48,615 nucleotides of DNA from CAZCFB01 sp964511535 (GCA_964511535.1 CAZEFW010000057.1:1-48615), one strand, 5' to 3'. Positions 8,958 to 18,525 are shown, counted from the stretch's first letter. Numbers and translations: made by a program. Notes: generated by a model not told the origin, from the sequence alone.

Positions 8958-11867
8958 TCACGGACACGCGTCCGCCCACCCCACCACGGTGTCCGACACC
9001 TGAGCCTTCCCTCCCCCCGGGTCCTTGACCAGCAACAGGCGGTTTTTGACCTCCCCGCAGCCGGAGGCCTTCTCCCCGCTGGCCCACGCGCCGCGGTTGT
9101 ACTTGTACTCCAGCACCGTGCCCTCCTCCAGGGTCACCGTGCCCACCGCCCGCGTGGCTGACTTTCGCGCCAGCTTGATCCCCTTGGCTGACCAGCGATG
9201 CAGGTTGGACGACAGGTAGACATCCCCGGCGGCCGTGCCCGCGGGCAAGGTCACGTCCAGCGTCAGCTGCACCTTGCGGGGCGCGGTGGCCGTCACGTCA
9301 TACTCGCAGCGCACGGTCTCGGCGCCAGCGGGCATCGGGACCCGCGCGTGCACCACCGCCGCCGCGGCGTCATGGAACCAGCCGCCCTTGGCCTCCACCT
9401 CGGCCGCCGACGCCCGCTTGGTCAGCGCCGCCCCGCCCCGCTGCGCCGCCGTGGGCGCCGCGCGCACGCCGCGAAACCGCAGGTGCAGCTGCGCCTCCTG
9501 GGCCGGGTAGCTCCCCTTGGGCGCGCCGAGGCTCAGGGTCGCCCCCTTGGCGTCCGCGGACAGCGACGCCGTCACCTCGCGGTAAGCGGCCTGCTTGCTG
9601 TACGCCAGGCTCTCGCCGTCGTCCGCGTACAGGGTCTGCGCCGTCGTGGGCGCCCCGTTGACCGGGTAGAGGTCGAGGTACAGCACCGACGGCTTCTTCT
9701 GCCCCACGTACTGCACCACGTCCCACGAGGGCAGGATCGCCCCCTGCCGAACCAGCATGGGCAGCCGCTCCATGGGCGCCCCCACGCTCACCGCCTTGCC
9801 GCCTTCAAACAGGTGGCCATCGTGGTAGTCGAACCAGGTCCCCGCGGGCAGGTATACCCGGCGAGCCAGGGCCTTGCCCCAGGACACCGGCGCCGCCATG
9901 AGCCAGGAGCCGAGCAGCAGCTGGTCCCCCACGGTCACGCCTGCCTCGTCCTGTGGAAACTCGTAGAGCAGCGGCCGCAACATGGGCGCGCCGTCGACGC
10001 TCGCCCGCCGCGCCAGGGCGTAGAAGTAGGGCAACATGCGGTAGCGCCAGCTGATGTACTCCTTGCTGATGGCCTCCACCTTGGCCCCGAAGGACCACGG
10101 CTCCTGGTCCGGCGTGCCGGTCTCAACGTGGGTGCGGAAGAAGGGCGACAGCGCCCCGAGCTGGATCCAGCGCGCGAAGAGCTCCGCCGAGGGTGAGCCG
10201 CTGTAGCCTCCCACGTCGCTGCCCACCAGGCTCACCCCCGACAGGCCCATGTTGAGCATCATCGGCACGGCCATGGCCAGGTGGGACCACTCGCTGTTCA
10301 TGTCGCCGGTCCACACCGCCGCGTGGCGCTGGATCCCCGCGAACCCTGCCCGCGTGAGCACGAAGGGGCGCTTGCCCGGCAGCGCCTGCTGGACCCCGTC
10401 GCGGGTGGCCCGGGCCATGAGCGACGCGAAGACGTTGTGGGTCTCCCGGTGGTCTGTCTTTTTGCCCTCGCCGTCCCAGACGGTGTCCAGCGGGAACCCG
10501 CCCGGCTGCCACGTGGCCGGCTCGTTCATGTCGATCCACACCCCGCGCAGCCCGACGCTGACGAAGGCCTTGACCAGCCCGGCCCACCAGGCGCGGGTGG
10601 CGGGCCGGCTGAAGTCGGGGAACACCGCGGCCCCGGGCCACACCTTGCCCTTGTACAGCGCCCCCGACGGCAGCGGCACGAAGTGCTTGCCCGCCACGCC
10701 CTGGTTGTACGCCGCGTAGCTGCCCCCGGGATCGTCCTTGATGCCGGGGTCGATGATGGCGGTCACCTTGAAGCCGTCCGTGGCCAGGTCGGACATCAGC
10801 TTCTTCGGGTCGGCGAAGCGGGTCTTGTCCCAGGTGAAGGAGCGGTAGCCGTCCATGTAGTCGATGTCGAGCCACAGCCCGTCGCACGGGATGGACCGCT
10901 TGCGCAGCTCCGACGCGATCTTGCGCAGCTTCGCCTCGGGCGAGTAGCTCCAGCGCGACTGGTGGTAGCCGAGGCTCCACAGCGCCGGAAGTGGCGCCCG
11001 CCCGGTGACGCCGGAGAAGCCGCGCACCACCCTCGCCACCGACGGCCCATAGATGAAGAAGTAGTCCAGCTCGCCGCCGCCAGCGGTCACCGACAGCTGC
11101 CCGGTGGTGGTCTTGCCCAGGTCGAACACGGACCGGTAGGTGTTGTTCAGGTACAGGCCCCACGCCCTGCCCTTTCGCAGCCCGATCAAAAACGGGATCG
11201 CCTGGTACAGCGGGTCCTTGGTGGTGGTGTAGTCGCGCTTGGGGTAGAGCGGGTCGGTGTTCCACATCTCCAGCCGGTAGCCGCGCTTGTCCAGCGGCCC
11301 CGACTTCTCGCCCAGGCCGAAGTAGTGCTCGTCCGCCGGCATGTCGCGGCTCAGGGTGAGGCCATAGGGGCTCGCCTTGCCCGCCCGGTCCGCCGAGATC
11401 ACCGCGCCCTTCAGGTCGCGAAACTCCAGCGACGCGTCCGCCTTGCGCACGCGTATCTCCATGGCGGCGGTGCGCAGGCTGTACGCCTCCTTCTCCTCGG
11501 TGAAGGGGAGCTTGGCGGTGGGCATGCCGCCGTCCAGCGCGGTGGTCCACCCGCGCTCGGGGTGCGCCGCCTCGCCCTTGCGCAGGTAGCGCACCCTGAC
11601 GGTGTGATCGTCCAGCAGGTGCAGGCGCAGGCGGCGCGCGCCCACCTCCAGCTCGAAGGTTCCCGGCGCGCGGGCGCCGCTGTCGGGGGTCATGGTGATG
11701 TCGAGGCCTCCTTCCCGCAGGTCCGCGGACGCGCTGTCAGGCGCGCCCCCGTCCAGCGGAGGGCTGGCGCTGTCCCCGGCCCCGCCGGCCTGGGGGCTGC
11801 AACGCGCCAGGCCCACGGCGAGGAAGAGCCCAAGGGCTGCGATGGTCCGGCGGTTCATGCCGGCCAT
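8958..11867 (-). CDS. Secreted GH31 alpha-glucosidase with CBM20-like C-terminus
   Basis: 969 aa. The N-terminus is a signal peptide (AALGLFLAVGLARC). Cys after LAR suggests a lipoprotein, but Arg at -1 is a poor lipobox. An Asp/Gly/Ser-rich linker follows to about residue 65, then the GH31 N-terminal beta-sandwich and TIM barrel. The nucleophile is Asp446 in VWIDMNEP and the likely acid/base Asp522 in VWTGDMNS; GLWLDIDYMDGYRSFTWD is also typical. The last 110 residues (DVTLPAGTAAGDVYLSSNLHRW ... EYKYNRG) resemble a starch-binding CBM20-type module. Predicted role: extracellular or periplasmic hydrolysis of alpha-glucans. ATG 11858 is an alternative start; neither start has a strong ribosome binding site. 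Confidence 0.92.
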   Translation of the reverse strand: MAGMNRRTIAALGLFLAVGLARCSPQAGGAGDSASPPLDGGAPDSASADLREGGLDITMTPDSGARAPGTFELEVGARRLRLHLLDDHTVRVRYLRKGEAAHPERGWTTALDGGMPTAKLPFTEEKEAYSLRTAAMEIRVRKADASLEFRDLKGAVISADRAGKASPYGLTLSRDMPADEHYFGLGEKSGPLDKRGYRLEMWNTDPLYPKRDYTTTKDPLYQAIPFLIGLRKGRAWGLYLNNTYRSVFDLGKTTTGQLSVTAGGGELDYFFIYGPSVARVVRGFSGVTGRAPLPALWSLGYHQSRWSYSPEAKLRKIASELRKRSIPCDGLWLDIDYMDGYRSFTWDKTRFADPKKLMSDLATDGFKVTAIIDPGIKDDPGGSYAAYNQGVAGKHFVPLPSGALYKGKVWPGAAVFPDFSRPATRAWWAGLVKAFVSVGLRGVWIDMNEPATWQPGGFPLDTVWDGEGKKTDHRETHNVFASLMARATRDGVQQALPGKRPFVLTRAGFAGIQRHAAVWTGDMNSEWSHLAMAVPMMLNMGLSGVSLVGSDVGGYSGSPSAELFARWIQLGALSPFFRTHVETGTPDQEPWSFGAKVEAISKEYISWRYRMLPYFYALARRASVDGAPMLRPLLYEFPQDEAGVTVGDQLLLGSWLMAAPVSWGKALARRVYLPAGTWFDYHDGHLFEGGKAVSVGAPMERLPMLVRQGAILPSWDVVQYVGQKKPSVLYLDLYPVNGAPTTAQTLYADDGESLAYSKQAAYREVTASLSADAKGATLSLGAPKGSYPAQEAQLHLRFRGVRAAPTAAQRGGAALTKRASAAEVEAKGGWFHDAAAAVVHARVPMPAGAETVRCEYDVTATAPRKVQLTLDVTLPAGTAAGDVYLSSNLHRWSAKGIKLARKSATRAVGTVTLEEGTVLEYKYNRGAWASGEKASGCGEVKNRLLLVKDPGGGKAQVSDTVVGWADACP

Positions 11868-11891
11868 TCTACTTCATCTGTGGGGTGACGC

Positions 11892-12674
11892 TCAGAGGGG
11901 CGGCGAGGCCGCGGTGATGGCCTGAATCCGGTTGACCAGCAGGTCGATCTGGACCGGCTCCAGCAGCATGTCGACCCAGGCGTAGAGCAGCCGCTCTTCC
12001 CTCGCGGCATGTTCTCCGAACTCATGCTCCAGGGCGTCGGCGAGCGCCGGCACCTCCCGAGCGAGCTCGCCACGCGGGCGCCCGTTGCCCGCGGCCTCCG
12101 CCAGCAGCTGCTTCAGGCGCTGCGCCCTGGCCATCACCTCCCTGTGTTCCTGGCGCAGCTCGCCGGAGTGCCACTCCGGCAGCTGGTGCTGCGCCCTGGA
12201 GAAGATGGTGAACAGCACCTCCTCTTCCATCTTGATATGGCGGGCCAGGATGGTGCACAGGAACCCGCAGGCGCGCGCCGCCTCGGGGAGGTTGCCCTGC
12301 TCCAGCAGCTTGCAGACATGGCGCAGCAGCAGCGACAGGCGCAGGTGGTCCTCGGTCATGAACCGCACCACCCGCTGGGGCCCTGACAGGGCCGTGCTGC
12401 GCCTGGACAGCCCAATCCGCCAGCGCCCTGGCTGGATGGTGACCGGGATCCAGTTGAACTCTCCCGGGTGCAAGGACTGGAGCAAGTTGAGGTAGATGGC
12501 GGGGTCCCGGCGGTCCACCAGGACGAAGCCATCCTCCGGGGCCAGGCGCCGGTAAGCGCGGAGCAGCTGCTCGGTGCGATCGCCCGGCGGCACCTGCCTC
12601 AGATCGAGCTCCGCGGCCAGGTTCTGGATGAAACGGTCAGCGTGCATACGAAAATCTTGACCGATCCTGGCCAT
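11892..12674 (-). CDS. DUF2249 + hemerythrin HHE domain protein
   Basis: 260 aa from ATG 12674 (GTG 12701 and ATG 12647 are alternatives; none has a strong ribosome binding site). The first part (ELDLRQVPPGDRTEQLLRAY ... FVLVDRRDPAIY) matches DUF2249, a small TusA-like domain. The rest is a hemerythrin-type four-helix bundle with EDHLRL, LARHIKMEEEVLF and LEHEFGEHAAREERLL supplying His/Glu ligands for a di-iron site. DUF2249-hemerythrin pairs occur in proteins tied to NO/O2 response and iron-sulfur repair, so a redox or gas-sensing role is inferred. It lies just downstream on the opposite strand from the T6SS module and has no obvious partner here. Confidence 0.85.
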   Translation of the reverse strand: MARIGQDFRMHADRFIQNLAAELDLRQVPPGDRTEQLLRAYRRLAPEDGFVLVDRRDPAIYLNLLQSLHPGEFNWIPVTIQPGRWRIGLSRRSTALSGPQRVVRFMTEDHLRLSLLLRHVCKLLEQGNLPEAARACGFLCTILARHIKMEEEVLFTIFSRAQHQLPEWHSGELRQEHREVMARAQRLKQLLAEAAGNGRPRGELAREVPALADALEHEFGEHAAREERLLYAWVDMLLEPVQIDLLVNRIQAITAASPPL

Positions 12675-12802
12675 TGCGCACGGTATTCCTCGCGCAAACA
12701 CCTGTAAACATGACGGTATTTCCCCTGCGTCAGGTTTCTGAACTTTTTAAGCAACACCGGGCCTCTGCTGCCGAAAACGGATCCATCTGCGGGAGGCAAT
12801 GT

Positions 12803-14827
12803 ATGGCAAAGAGTGAAAAGAACGCTGGCGTGGTCGCTACCCTCTCGGTGGAGGGGTTCAGCGGCTCCATCACGGTCCTGGAGTTCCAGGCGAACGAGTC
12901 CATCAGCGCGCTGTTCGAGATCAAGGTCCTCTTCGCCGCCCCGGTCGCACGGCCCCCGGAAGGCGGCCGCGGCGCGACGCCGCCGGAGCCCGCCGCCCTG
13001 ACCGGCCAGCAGGCCTGCCTGCTGCTCGAGACGCCTGGCAGCGCCCGCCCGCTGCACGGGATGGTGCGCGAGGCGGCCAACCTGGGCCGCACCCCCGACG
13101 GCGCGCGGTCCCTGCACCGGGTCACCCTGGCGCCCGCCGCCTACCGGCTGACCCTGGGCCGGCGGCACCGCGTTTTCCAGCGCAAGACGTTGCTGCAGAT
13201 CGTGAGCGCGCTGCTGGGGCGCGCCAGGATCCCGCATCGGGTGCGCACCCGCGGAAACCGCCAGCCACCTGCGCATCGCTTCCGCGTGCAGTACGGGGAG
13301 TCGGACTGGGCCTTCATCAACCGACTGCTGGAGGAGGAGGGGTTCTTCTACTACTTCACCCACCGCGCCGACGGCCACGTGATGCAGATCGTGGACAGCG
13401 TCGCGCTGGCGCCCGCTATCACCGGGGATCCCGCGCTCCCCCACCGGCCGCCGGCCATGTCCATGAGCGTCGGCGAGCATGTGTTCGACTTCGCCCGGCA
13501 GAGCCGGCTGCGTCCCGGGCGGGTGCGCCTCGACGACTACAACCCCGAGCGCCCGGCGCTGGACTTGAGGGCGGCCACCCCGGAGGAGGGCGGCGCGCCA
13601 GCGGTCCACGAGTACCCCGGCGGACACACCTGCCCACGCCAGGGCAAGGCGCTGTCCAGGGTGCGCCTGCATGCCGAGCGCGCAGCGGCCGAGGAGGGCA
13701 CGGGCCAGAGCGACTGCCCGCGCCTGTCGGCCGGGCGCTGGTTCAGCCTGGCCGGCGCGGCAGGCGCCGCGGGGACCTCGGGCGACCACCTGCTGACCCA
13801 CCTGGAGCACCGCGGCCGCAAGGGCGCGCCGCTGGAGGCCGCCAGGACGGCGGATGACCGGCTGACATACGAAAACAGCTTCCGCTGTGTCCCCCGCGCC
13901 ACGCGGTTCCGCCCACCGAGGATCACGCCGCGGCCCGTGGTGGAGGGGGTCCACACCGCGGTGGTGGCCGGGGACGCCGACGAGGAGGTTTACACGGACA
14001 AGCTGGGCCGGGTGAAGGTGCGCTTCCGCTGGGACGACGCCAGCGACGGCGGCGACCAGAGCTCCTGCTGGGTTCGGGTGAGCCAGCTGATGGCCGGCGC
14101 GGGCTGGGGGGCCCTGTGGATCCCCCGGGTGGGACAGGAGGTGGTGGTGAGCTTCGAGCAGGGCGATCCCGACCGGCCGCTCATCACCGGCAGCCTGTAC
14201 CACGCCCACCACCTGCCCCCCTTCGGGCAGCCGGGGCACAAGACGCGCTCGGGATTCCGCACCAGCTCTTGCCCCGGCGGTGAGGGCCACAACGAGCTCT
14301 CTTTCGAGGACAGGCGGGGCGCCGAGGTGCTGCGGCTGCGGGCGCAGCGCGAGCTGCGCGAGGCCGTGGGCCAGGACCGCGTGGCGCGCGCGGGACGGGA
14401 CCACAAGACCACCGTGGTCCGGAACCAGGAGGCGGTGGTGGAGCAGGGCAACCGGGTGGTGAGCGTGCTCCAGGGCGACCTGACCGAGGACGTCGCCGGA
14501 GAGCGCATGACCTCGGCGGGTGGCGGGCGGACCAGCACCACCACCGGCGGCGACGACGTGGTGAAGGTGCAGGGTGCCAGCCGGCGCGTGCTGGTGAGCG
14601 ACGGCGACCACTCGTTGACCGTCTCCGGCTCCGCCCTCACCCGGGTGAAGGACGGCTCGTACACCGTGGAGGTGGGCGGCCCCATGTTCGTGGTGCGTTG
14701 CGGCGCGGCGGAGCTCCGCCTGGAGCGCAGCGGCGCCATCCGCCTGGTGGGCGCCTCGGGCAGCATTGAGCTCGACGCCGCGGGCAAGGTGGACATCTCG
14801 GGCAGCCTCGTCGAGATCAACGGCTGA
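12803..14827 (+). CDS. vgrG: Type VI secretion spike protein VgrG (TssI)
   Basis: 674 aa from ATG 12803, which has GGGAGG 6 nt upstream; the frame is open further upstream but without a ribosome binding site. The order is the usual one: a gp27-like region, with VQYGESDWAFINRLLEEEGFFYYF as its hallmark, an OB-fold gp5-like region (VYTDKLGRVKVRFRWDDASDG, SCWVRVSQLMAG, GWGALWIPRVGQEVVVSFEQGDPDRPLITG), then a needle of short beta repeats (VSVLQGDLTEDVAGERMTSAGG and similar). It ends at the needle with no C-terminal toxin domain. It forms the trimeric tip of the contractile T6SS. It heads a five-gene module with tight spacing. Confidence 0.95.
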   Translation: MAKSEKNAGVVATLSVEGFSGSITVLEFQANESISALFEIKVLFAAPVARPPEGGRGATPPEPAALTGQQACLLLETPGSARPLHGMVREAANLGRTPDGARSLHRVTLAPAAYRLTLGRRHRVFQRKTLLQIVSALLGRARIPHRVRTRGNRQPPAHRFRVQYGESDWAFINRLLEEEGFFYYFTHRADGHVMQIVDSVALAPAITGDPALPHRPPAMSMSVGEHVFDFARQSRLRPGRVRLDDYNPERPALDLRAATPEEGGAPAVHEYPGGHTCPRQGKALSRVRLHAERAAAEEGTGQSDCPRLSAGRWFSLAGAAGAAGTSGDHLLTHLEHRGRKGAPLEAARTADDRLTYENSFRCVPRATRFRPPRITPRPVVEGVHTAVVAGDADEEVYTDKLGRVKVRFRWDDASDGGDQSSCWVRVSQLMAGAGWGALWIPRVGQEVVVSFEQGDPDRPLITGSLYHAHHLPPFGQPGHKTRSGFRTSSCPGGEGHNELSFEDRRGAEVLRLRAQRELREAVGQDRVARAGRDHKTTVVRNQEAVVEQGNRVVSVLQGDLTEDVAGERMTSAGGGRTSTTTGGDDVVKVQGASRRVLVSDGDHSLTVSGSALTRVKDGSYTVEVGGPMFVVRCGAAELRLERSGAIRLVGASGSIELDAAGKVDISGSLVEING

Positions 14828-14839
14828 CCGGAGGGGATC

Positions 14840-15904
14840 ATGGACCTGCAAGACACCACTCCCCTGGTCTCCCGGATCTTGTTGGGCCAGGTGCCCGGGG
14901 CCGACCTGCGCTTCGGCTGCCTGGTGGTCAAGGCGACCTACCGCCACGCGGCAGACAACGGCGTGGCCCTGGACCTGGAGCGCCCGCTGCCCGTGCTGGA
15001 GGAGGACCTCCAGACGCCCCTCGGGCTCATCCCGCGGGACGATCAGATCTACTGCCAGCGTCACACCGAGGTGATCCTGCTCGGGACAGCCACCCCGCCG
15101 CGGCCCGCTCGACAGCTCGGCGTGTCACTCGCCGTGGGTGACCACCGACGGGAGCTGCTGGTGAGCGGTGACCGCGCCTGGCGAGGCGCGCGAGGTGAGG
15201 GCGGCGCGTCCGCGGCGGTCCCGTTCGCGCGCATGCCCCTGACCTGGGCGCGAGCCTTCGGCGGCGCGGCGCGCGTGGCCCTCACCGCGCACGACGACCT
15301 GACAGTGAGCCACCCGCTGAACCCCGCCGGGCGCGGCTTCGATCCCCGGCGCATGGTCCAGGGGCTCGAGCGCGGGCTGTTCGTGCAGGACGGCTATCCC
15401 CGGTGGGACCGCCGCCGGCCGCTGCCCAACGTGGAAGATCCCGCGGCCCCGGTCACGGCCTGGAGCGACGATCCGGTGCCCACCTGCTGGGCGCCGGCCC
15501 CGCTGGACTCGCCCATGTTCCTGGCCCGGCTCGGCGGAGCCGTGGACCCGGGCGCGGGCGCCACCCCGCCGGACAGCGAGGCCCTGGCTGCCCGCGCCAT
15601 GGACCCGGAGGTGCTGCACCGGTCCCACCCGGCCTGGGTGCTCCCGCCGCCTGCGCCGGACGCCCCCGTGAAGATGGAGGGGCTCACCCCCTGGAGCCAC
15701 GCCGCGTTCCGGCTGCCCGGGCTTCACCTGCGCTGCGGCCACCGGCTGGGCGAGCGCGCCGGCTCCGCGCCGCTGCACATGGCCCGCCTGGTCCTCCTCC
15801 CCGACGAGGCCCGCTTCTGCCTGGTCTTCGTCTTCCGGTTCACCTACAGGCAGACGCCGGGCGAGACGCGCGCCCTGCGGCTGCGAATGGAGCGCGACTC
15901 ATGA
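14840..15904 (+). CDS. DUF2169 protein (T6SS adaptor type), first copy
   Basis: 354 aa, starting 12 nt after vgrG with GGAGGGG before the ATG. The sequence reads as DUF2169: LRFGCLVVKATYRH near the N-terminus, RRELLVSGDRAW, then VPFARMPLTWARAFGG and HPLNPAGRGF. DUF2169 proteins are established neighbours of VgrG and PAAR genes and are thought to act as adaptors that load effectors on the spike. The C-terminal part includes ARLVLLPDEARFCLVFVFRF. Its stop overlaps the start of the PAAR-like gene (ATGA). A second, more distant DUF2169 gene lies two genes on. Confidence 0.9.
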   Translation: MDLQDTTPLVSRILLGQVPGADLRFGCLVVKATYRHAADNGVALDLERPLPVLEEDLQTPLGLIPRDDQIYCQRHTEVILLGTATPPRPARQLGVSLAVGDHRRELLVSGDRAWRGARGEGGASAAVPFARMPLTWARAFGGAARVALTAHDDLTVSHPLNPAGRGFDPRRMVQGLERGLFVQDGYPRWDRRRPLPNVEDPAAPVTAWSDDPVPTCWAPAPLDSPMFLARLGGAVDPGAGATPPDSEALAARAMDPEVLHRSHPAWVLPPPAPDAPVKMEGLTPWSHAAFRLPGLHLRCGHRLGERAGSAPLHMARLVLLPDEARFCLVFVFRFTYRQTPGETRALRLRMERDS

Positions 15905-16734
15905 GCACGAGCATCCCCGTTAACATCGGCACCGACATCGTCGTGGAGGCGGCGGTTCACCCCGCGCCCCTGCCGCCGGTGCCCAACGCCGCGGTGGCCA
16001 TTGCCCAGCAGGCGCACCCTCCCGGCGTGGCGCTGCACGCCGCCCGGTTGACCCGGACGGTGCGCCACCGGCGGCAGCCCCTGGTCCAACGAGGGCATGA
16101 TTGTGGCCCCGGGATCCCCCACCTGACCTACCCGATCATCCCGAACCCGTGGCTGGCGGTCATCATCCCAGGCTCCTCGTGCAAGGTGCTGGTGGGCGCC
16201 GGCACGGTGAAGGTGGACGGCACGCCCGCCGGCGCGTCCGGGCTGGTGGGGCTCATGCTGCCCATGCTGACCTGCGGTTTTCCGGCCCCCACACCCACGG
16301 CGTTCCCGGTGAGCACCATCACCAACACGGTCAAGGTGGGCCTGACCCCCATGGACCTGCTGTCCGGCGCGGTCCACATGGCGCTCGACATCCTCTCGGC
16401 CGGGATCATGGCGCGCGTATTCCGGTCCCCCACGCCGCCCGGCGGCCACAGCGCCATGGACCTCGTCCTCGAGGGGCTGGGAAAGCTGCTGCCCGGGCCG
16501 AAGTTCAACCTGAAGAAGTGGCTGGCGAGGCAGGCGTTGGCCGCGGCGACTCGCTTCACCGTCTCGTCGCTGCGGGACGACCCGACCTACCAGCTGTCCA
16601 GCGGCAAACACATGGCCGGGGTCAAGTTCAAGCTGCGTCGTCGCGATGGCGAGCTGGACGCGTCCCTGGAGATCAAGGGCCCGGGCGTGCGCTGGAAAGA
16701 CGGCGACGTCTCGGCCTTCGGAGAGGAGCTCTGA
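15901..16734 (+). CDS. PAAR-like T6SS tip protein with C-terminal extension
   Basis: 277 aa, ATG overlapping the previous stop by 4 nt. The first about 150 residues look like a PAAR/DUF4150-type spike-sharpening domain: an opening NIGTDIVVEAAVHPAPLPPVPN, GHDCGPGIPHL with candidate zinc ligands, and SCKVLVGAGTVKVDGTPAGASG. The last about 120 residues (DLLSGAVHMALDILSAG onward, ending with a basic KFKLRRRDGELDASLEIKG) are not PAAR and I do not recognise them; they include two hydrophobic helices. This tail could be an effector domain, a chaperone-binding segment or part of the fold. Placed between two DUF2169 genes, it is likely the tip that caps VgrG. Confidence 0.75.
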   Translation: MSTSIPVNIGTDIVVEAAVHPAPLPPVPNAAVAIAQQAHPPGVALHAARLTRTVRHRRQPLVQRGHDCGPGIPHLTYPIIPNPWLAVIIPGSSCKVLVGAGTVKVDGTPAGASGLVGLMLPMLTCGFPAPTPTAFPVSTITNTVKVGLTPMDLLSGAVHMALDILSAGIMARVFRSPTPPGGHSAMDLVLEGLGKLLPGPKFNLKKWLARQALAAATRFTVSSLRDDPTYQLSSGKHMAGVKFKLRRRDGELDASLEIKGPGVRWKDGDVSAFGEEL

Positions 16735-16736
16735 TC

Positions 16737-17951
16737 ATGGAGAACAACATAACCGCCCGCGTACAGCTCGTCCCTCGCCCCGGCGCCGAGCCCGTGGCCC
16801 TGGTGTGGATCAAGCGCACCTACCACATCACCGCCGACGGCGCGCTGGCGCCCGGCGACCCGGAGCCGCTGCGCGGCGACCCCCTGGCCGGGGGGCAGGA
16901 GCCACGCATCACCGCCCGGCCCATGGACCTGTGGCCTACCAAGCAGGCGCCCGACCTCATCGTGCAGGGCTCGGCCTTCGCCCCGGTGGGCAGGCCCACC
17001 CGGCGCATGGAGGTCTCGGTGCGCGCGGGGGACACCCTCAAGCGCATCGCCGTGTTCGGCCGCCGCGTGGTCACCTGGCGCGCCCCGGGCCGGGTGGCCA
17101 TCAGCGAGCCGGAGCCCCTGTGCGAGCTGCCCGTGACCTGGGACAACGCCTACGGCGGAATCGACTGGCGGGCGCCGGTGCCGGCCGCGCGCTCGGCGCT
17201 GGAGGCCCTGCGCCTGGAGTCGGATCACCCGGGCATGTACCCCCGCAATCCTCACGGCAAGGGGTACCTCGTCTGCCCGGAGGAGGTCCCCGGCTTCGAG
17301 ATGCCCGGCCTGGAGGACCCGGACCACCTGCTCACGCCGGAGACCCTGATCTCCGGAGCGCCGGAGCGTTGGTACCACCAGCCGCTGCCTGCATGCTTCG
17401 ACGCGCTGCCCCCGGTGGCGTTCCCGCGGGCGCTCTTCTTCGCCGACGGGTGCGACGCCTGGCACCCCGGCCCGGAGGACCGCCGCCTGCCCGAGGTGGC
17501 GCGCGGCATCTTGCCGGAGGGCTACCGCGGGTTGATGTCGGCGAGGCCCCTGGAGTTCGGCCCCCACCCTCGCTTCTTTCAGGAGGCCGCGCCGGGGTTG
17601 ACCCTGCCCGGCCTCGGCGCGGGCCACCCGGTGGAGATCCGCGGCATGCACCCGGCCGGCAGGCGCCTGCGCTTCACCCTGCCCGGCGCCCCTGCGGCCC
17701 GGCTGCAGGAGGCGGGCCACCGCCACCCGCTGACCCCGCGGCTGCACACCGTGCTTTGCCGGCCCAGCTGGGAGCAGGTGAGCGTGCTGCACGGCGCGAC
17801 CTGCAGGCTGCGACGCAGGTACCTGCCAGGGACCCACCGGCATATCCCCGTCTCGGTGGAGCTCGAGGGCGGCCCCACGATCCAGTACAGGGCGCCGGAG
17901 CCCGCGCATGACCGGCTGTCCCGGACGCTCGAGGAGGTGAGCCATGGCTGA
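16737..17951 (+). CDS. DUF2169 protein (T6SS adaptor type), second copy
   Basis: 404 aa, ATG 2 nt after the PAAR-like stop. Family signs are VWIKRTYHITADG at the N-terminus, then RRMEVSVRAGDTLKRIAVFGRR, LPVTWDNAYGGIDWR and HPGMYPRNPHGKGY. It is longer than, and clearly diverged from, the first DUF2169 protein, so the two are not a recent duplication. As above, an adaptor role for loading cargo onto the VgrG/PAAR tip is the working inference. The second half has many prolines and aromatic residues (FDALPPVAFPRALFFADGCDAWHPGPEDRRLP). Its end overlaps the DUF6484 start by 8 nt. Confidence 0.88.
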   Translation: MENNITARVQLVPRPGAEPVALVWIKRTYHITADGALAPGDPEPLRGDPLAGGQEPRITARPMDLWPTKQAPDLIVQGSAFAPVGRPTRRMEVSVRAGDTLKRIAVFGRRVVTWRAPGRVAISEPEPLCELPVTWDNAYGGIDWRAPVPAARSALEALRLESDHPGMYPRNPHGKGYLVCPEEVPGFEMPGLEDPDHLLTPETLISGAPERWYHQPLPACFDALPPVAFPRALFFADGCDAWHPGPEDRRLPEVARGILPEGYRGLMSARPLEFGPHPRFFQEAAPGLTLPGLGAGHPVEIRGMHPAGRRLRFTLPGAPAARLQEAGHRHPLTPRLHTVLCRPSWEQVSVLHGATCRLRRRYLPGTHRHIPVSVELEGGPTIQYRAPEPAHDRLSRTLEEVSHG

Positions 17952-18525
17952 TCCCCGTCGGGCAGGGACGCTCATCGCGCAGGTGCTGGAGCAGACCGAG
18001 ACCGAGGCCGGGGCCGCGGCAGAGACCGGCGGCCTCCTGGTGGGCGAGTGCACCGACGCGCGCCACCCGGTGCTGGCCGGACGGGTGAAGGTGCGCTGGC
18101 CCGCCGCCTCCGCCGAGGGCGAGCCCGGGCATGCCTGGCTCCCTTGCCTGCAGGGGCTGGTGGTGCGCGCCGGCGACCGGGTGCTGCTGAGCCGCCCGGC
18201 CAACTGGCCCGAGCTGCTGGTCACCGGCGTGGTGGACGGCCTCCATCGCCCCGCGGCGCCGCCGCCCCGCGAGGCCGGCGCGTTGGAGCTGCGGGCGGAC
18301 GAGAGCCTGGTGGTGCGCGGCCAGGACGGCGCTCCGCTGCTGGAGCTCCGTCAGGGTGAGCGCGGACCCAGCGTGCGGCTCATGGGGCAGGACCTGGACC
18401 TCGAGGTGCCCGGCCGCCTGTGCCTGCGTGCGGCAGAATTGCAAGTGGAGGCCCGCCGCGGCGATCTGACGCTGGAGGCCAGCGACGACGTGGTGGTGCG
18501 AGGTGAGATGATCGAGCTGAACTGA
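17944..18525 (+). CDS. DUF6484 / gp5-like OB-fold T6SS protein
   Basis: 193 aa. Residues about 25-95 read as a small OB-fold of the DUF6484/gp5 type (GLLVGECTDARHPVLAGRVKVRW ... GDRVLLSRPANWPELLVTGVVDG), and residues 110-193 are short repeating beta strands (LELRADESLVVRG, LELRQGERGPSVRL, VEARRGDLTLEASDDVVVRG) that resemble a VgrG needle. It ends with EMIELN, close to the VgrG ending VEING. It would be a spike-associated structural or adaptor protein. It closes the five-gene module, 12 nt from the convergent RND gene. Confidence 0.75.
   Translation: MADPRRAGTLIAQVLEQTETEAGAAAETGGLLVGECTDARHPVLAGRVKVRWPAASAEGEPGHAWLPCLQGLVVRAGDRVLLSRPANWPELLVTGVVDGLHRPAAPPPREAGALELRADESLVVRGQDGAPLLELRQGERGPSVRLMGQDLDLEVPGRLCLRAAELQVEARRGDLTLEASDDVVVRGEMIELN

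Noticed and set aside
10281..11888. 535-codon plus-strand frame opposite the GH31 gene
   Set aside because: Antisense shadow with no motif or ribosome binding site; the GH31 frame is complete.
12599..15064. 821-codon minus-strand frame across vgrG
   Set aside because: Antisense shadow, rich in His, Ala and Arg, while vgrG has every family motif.
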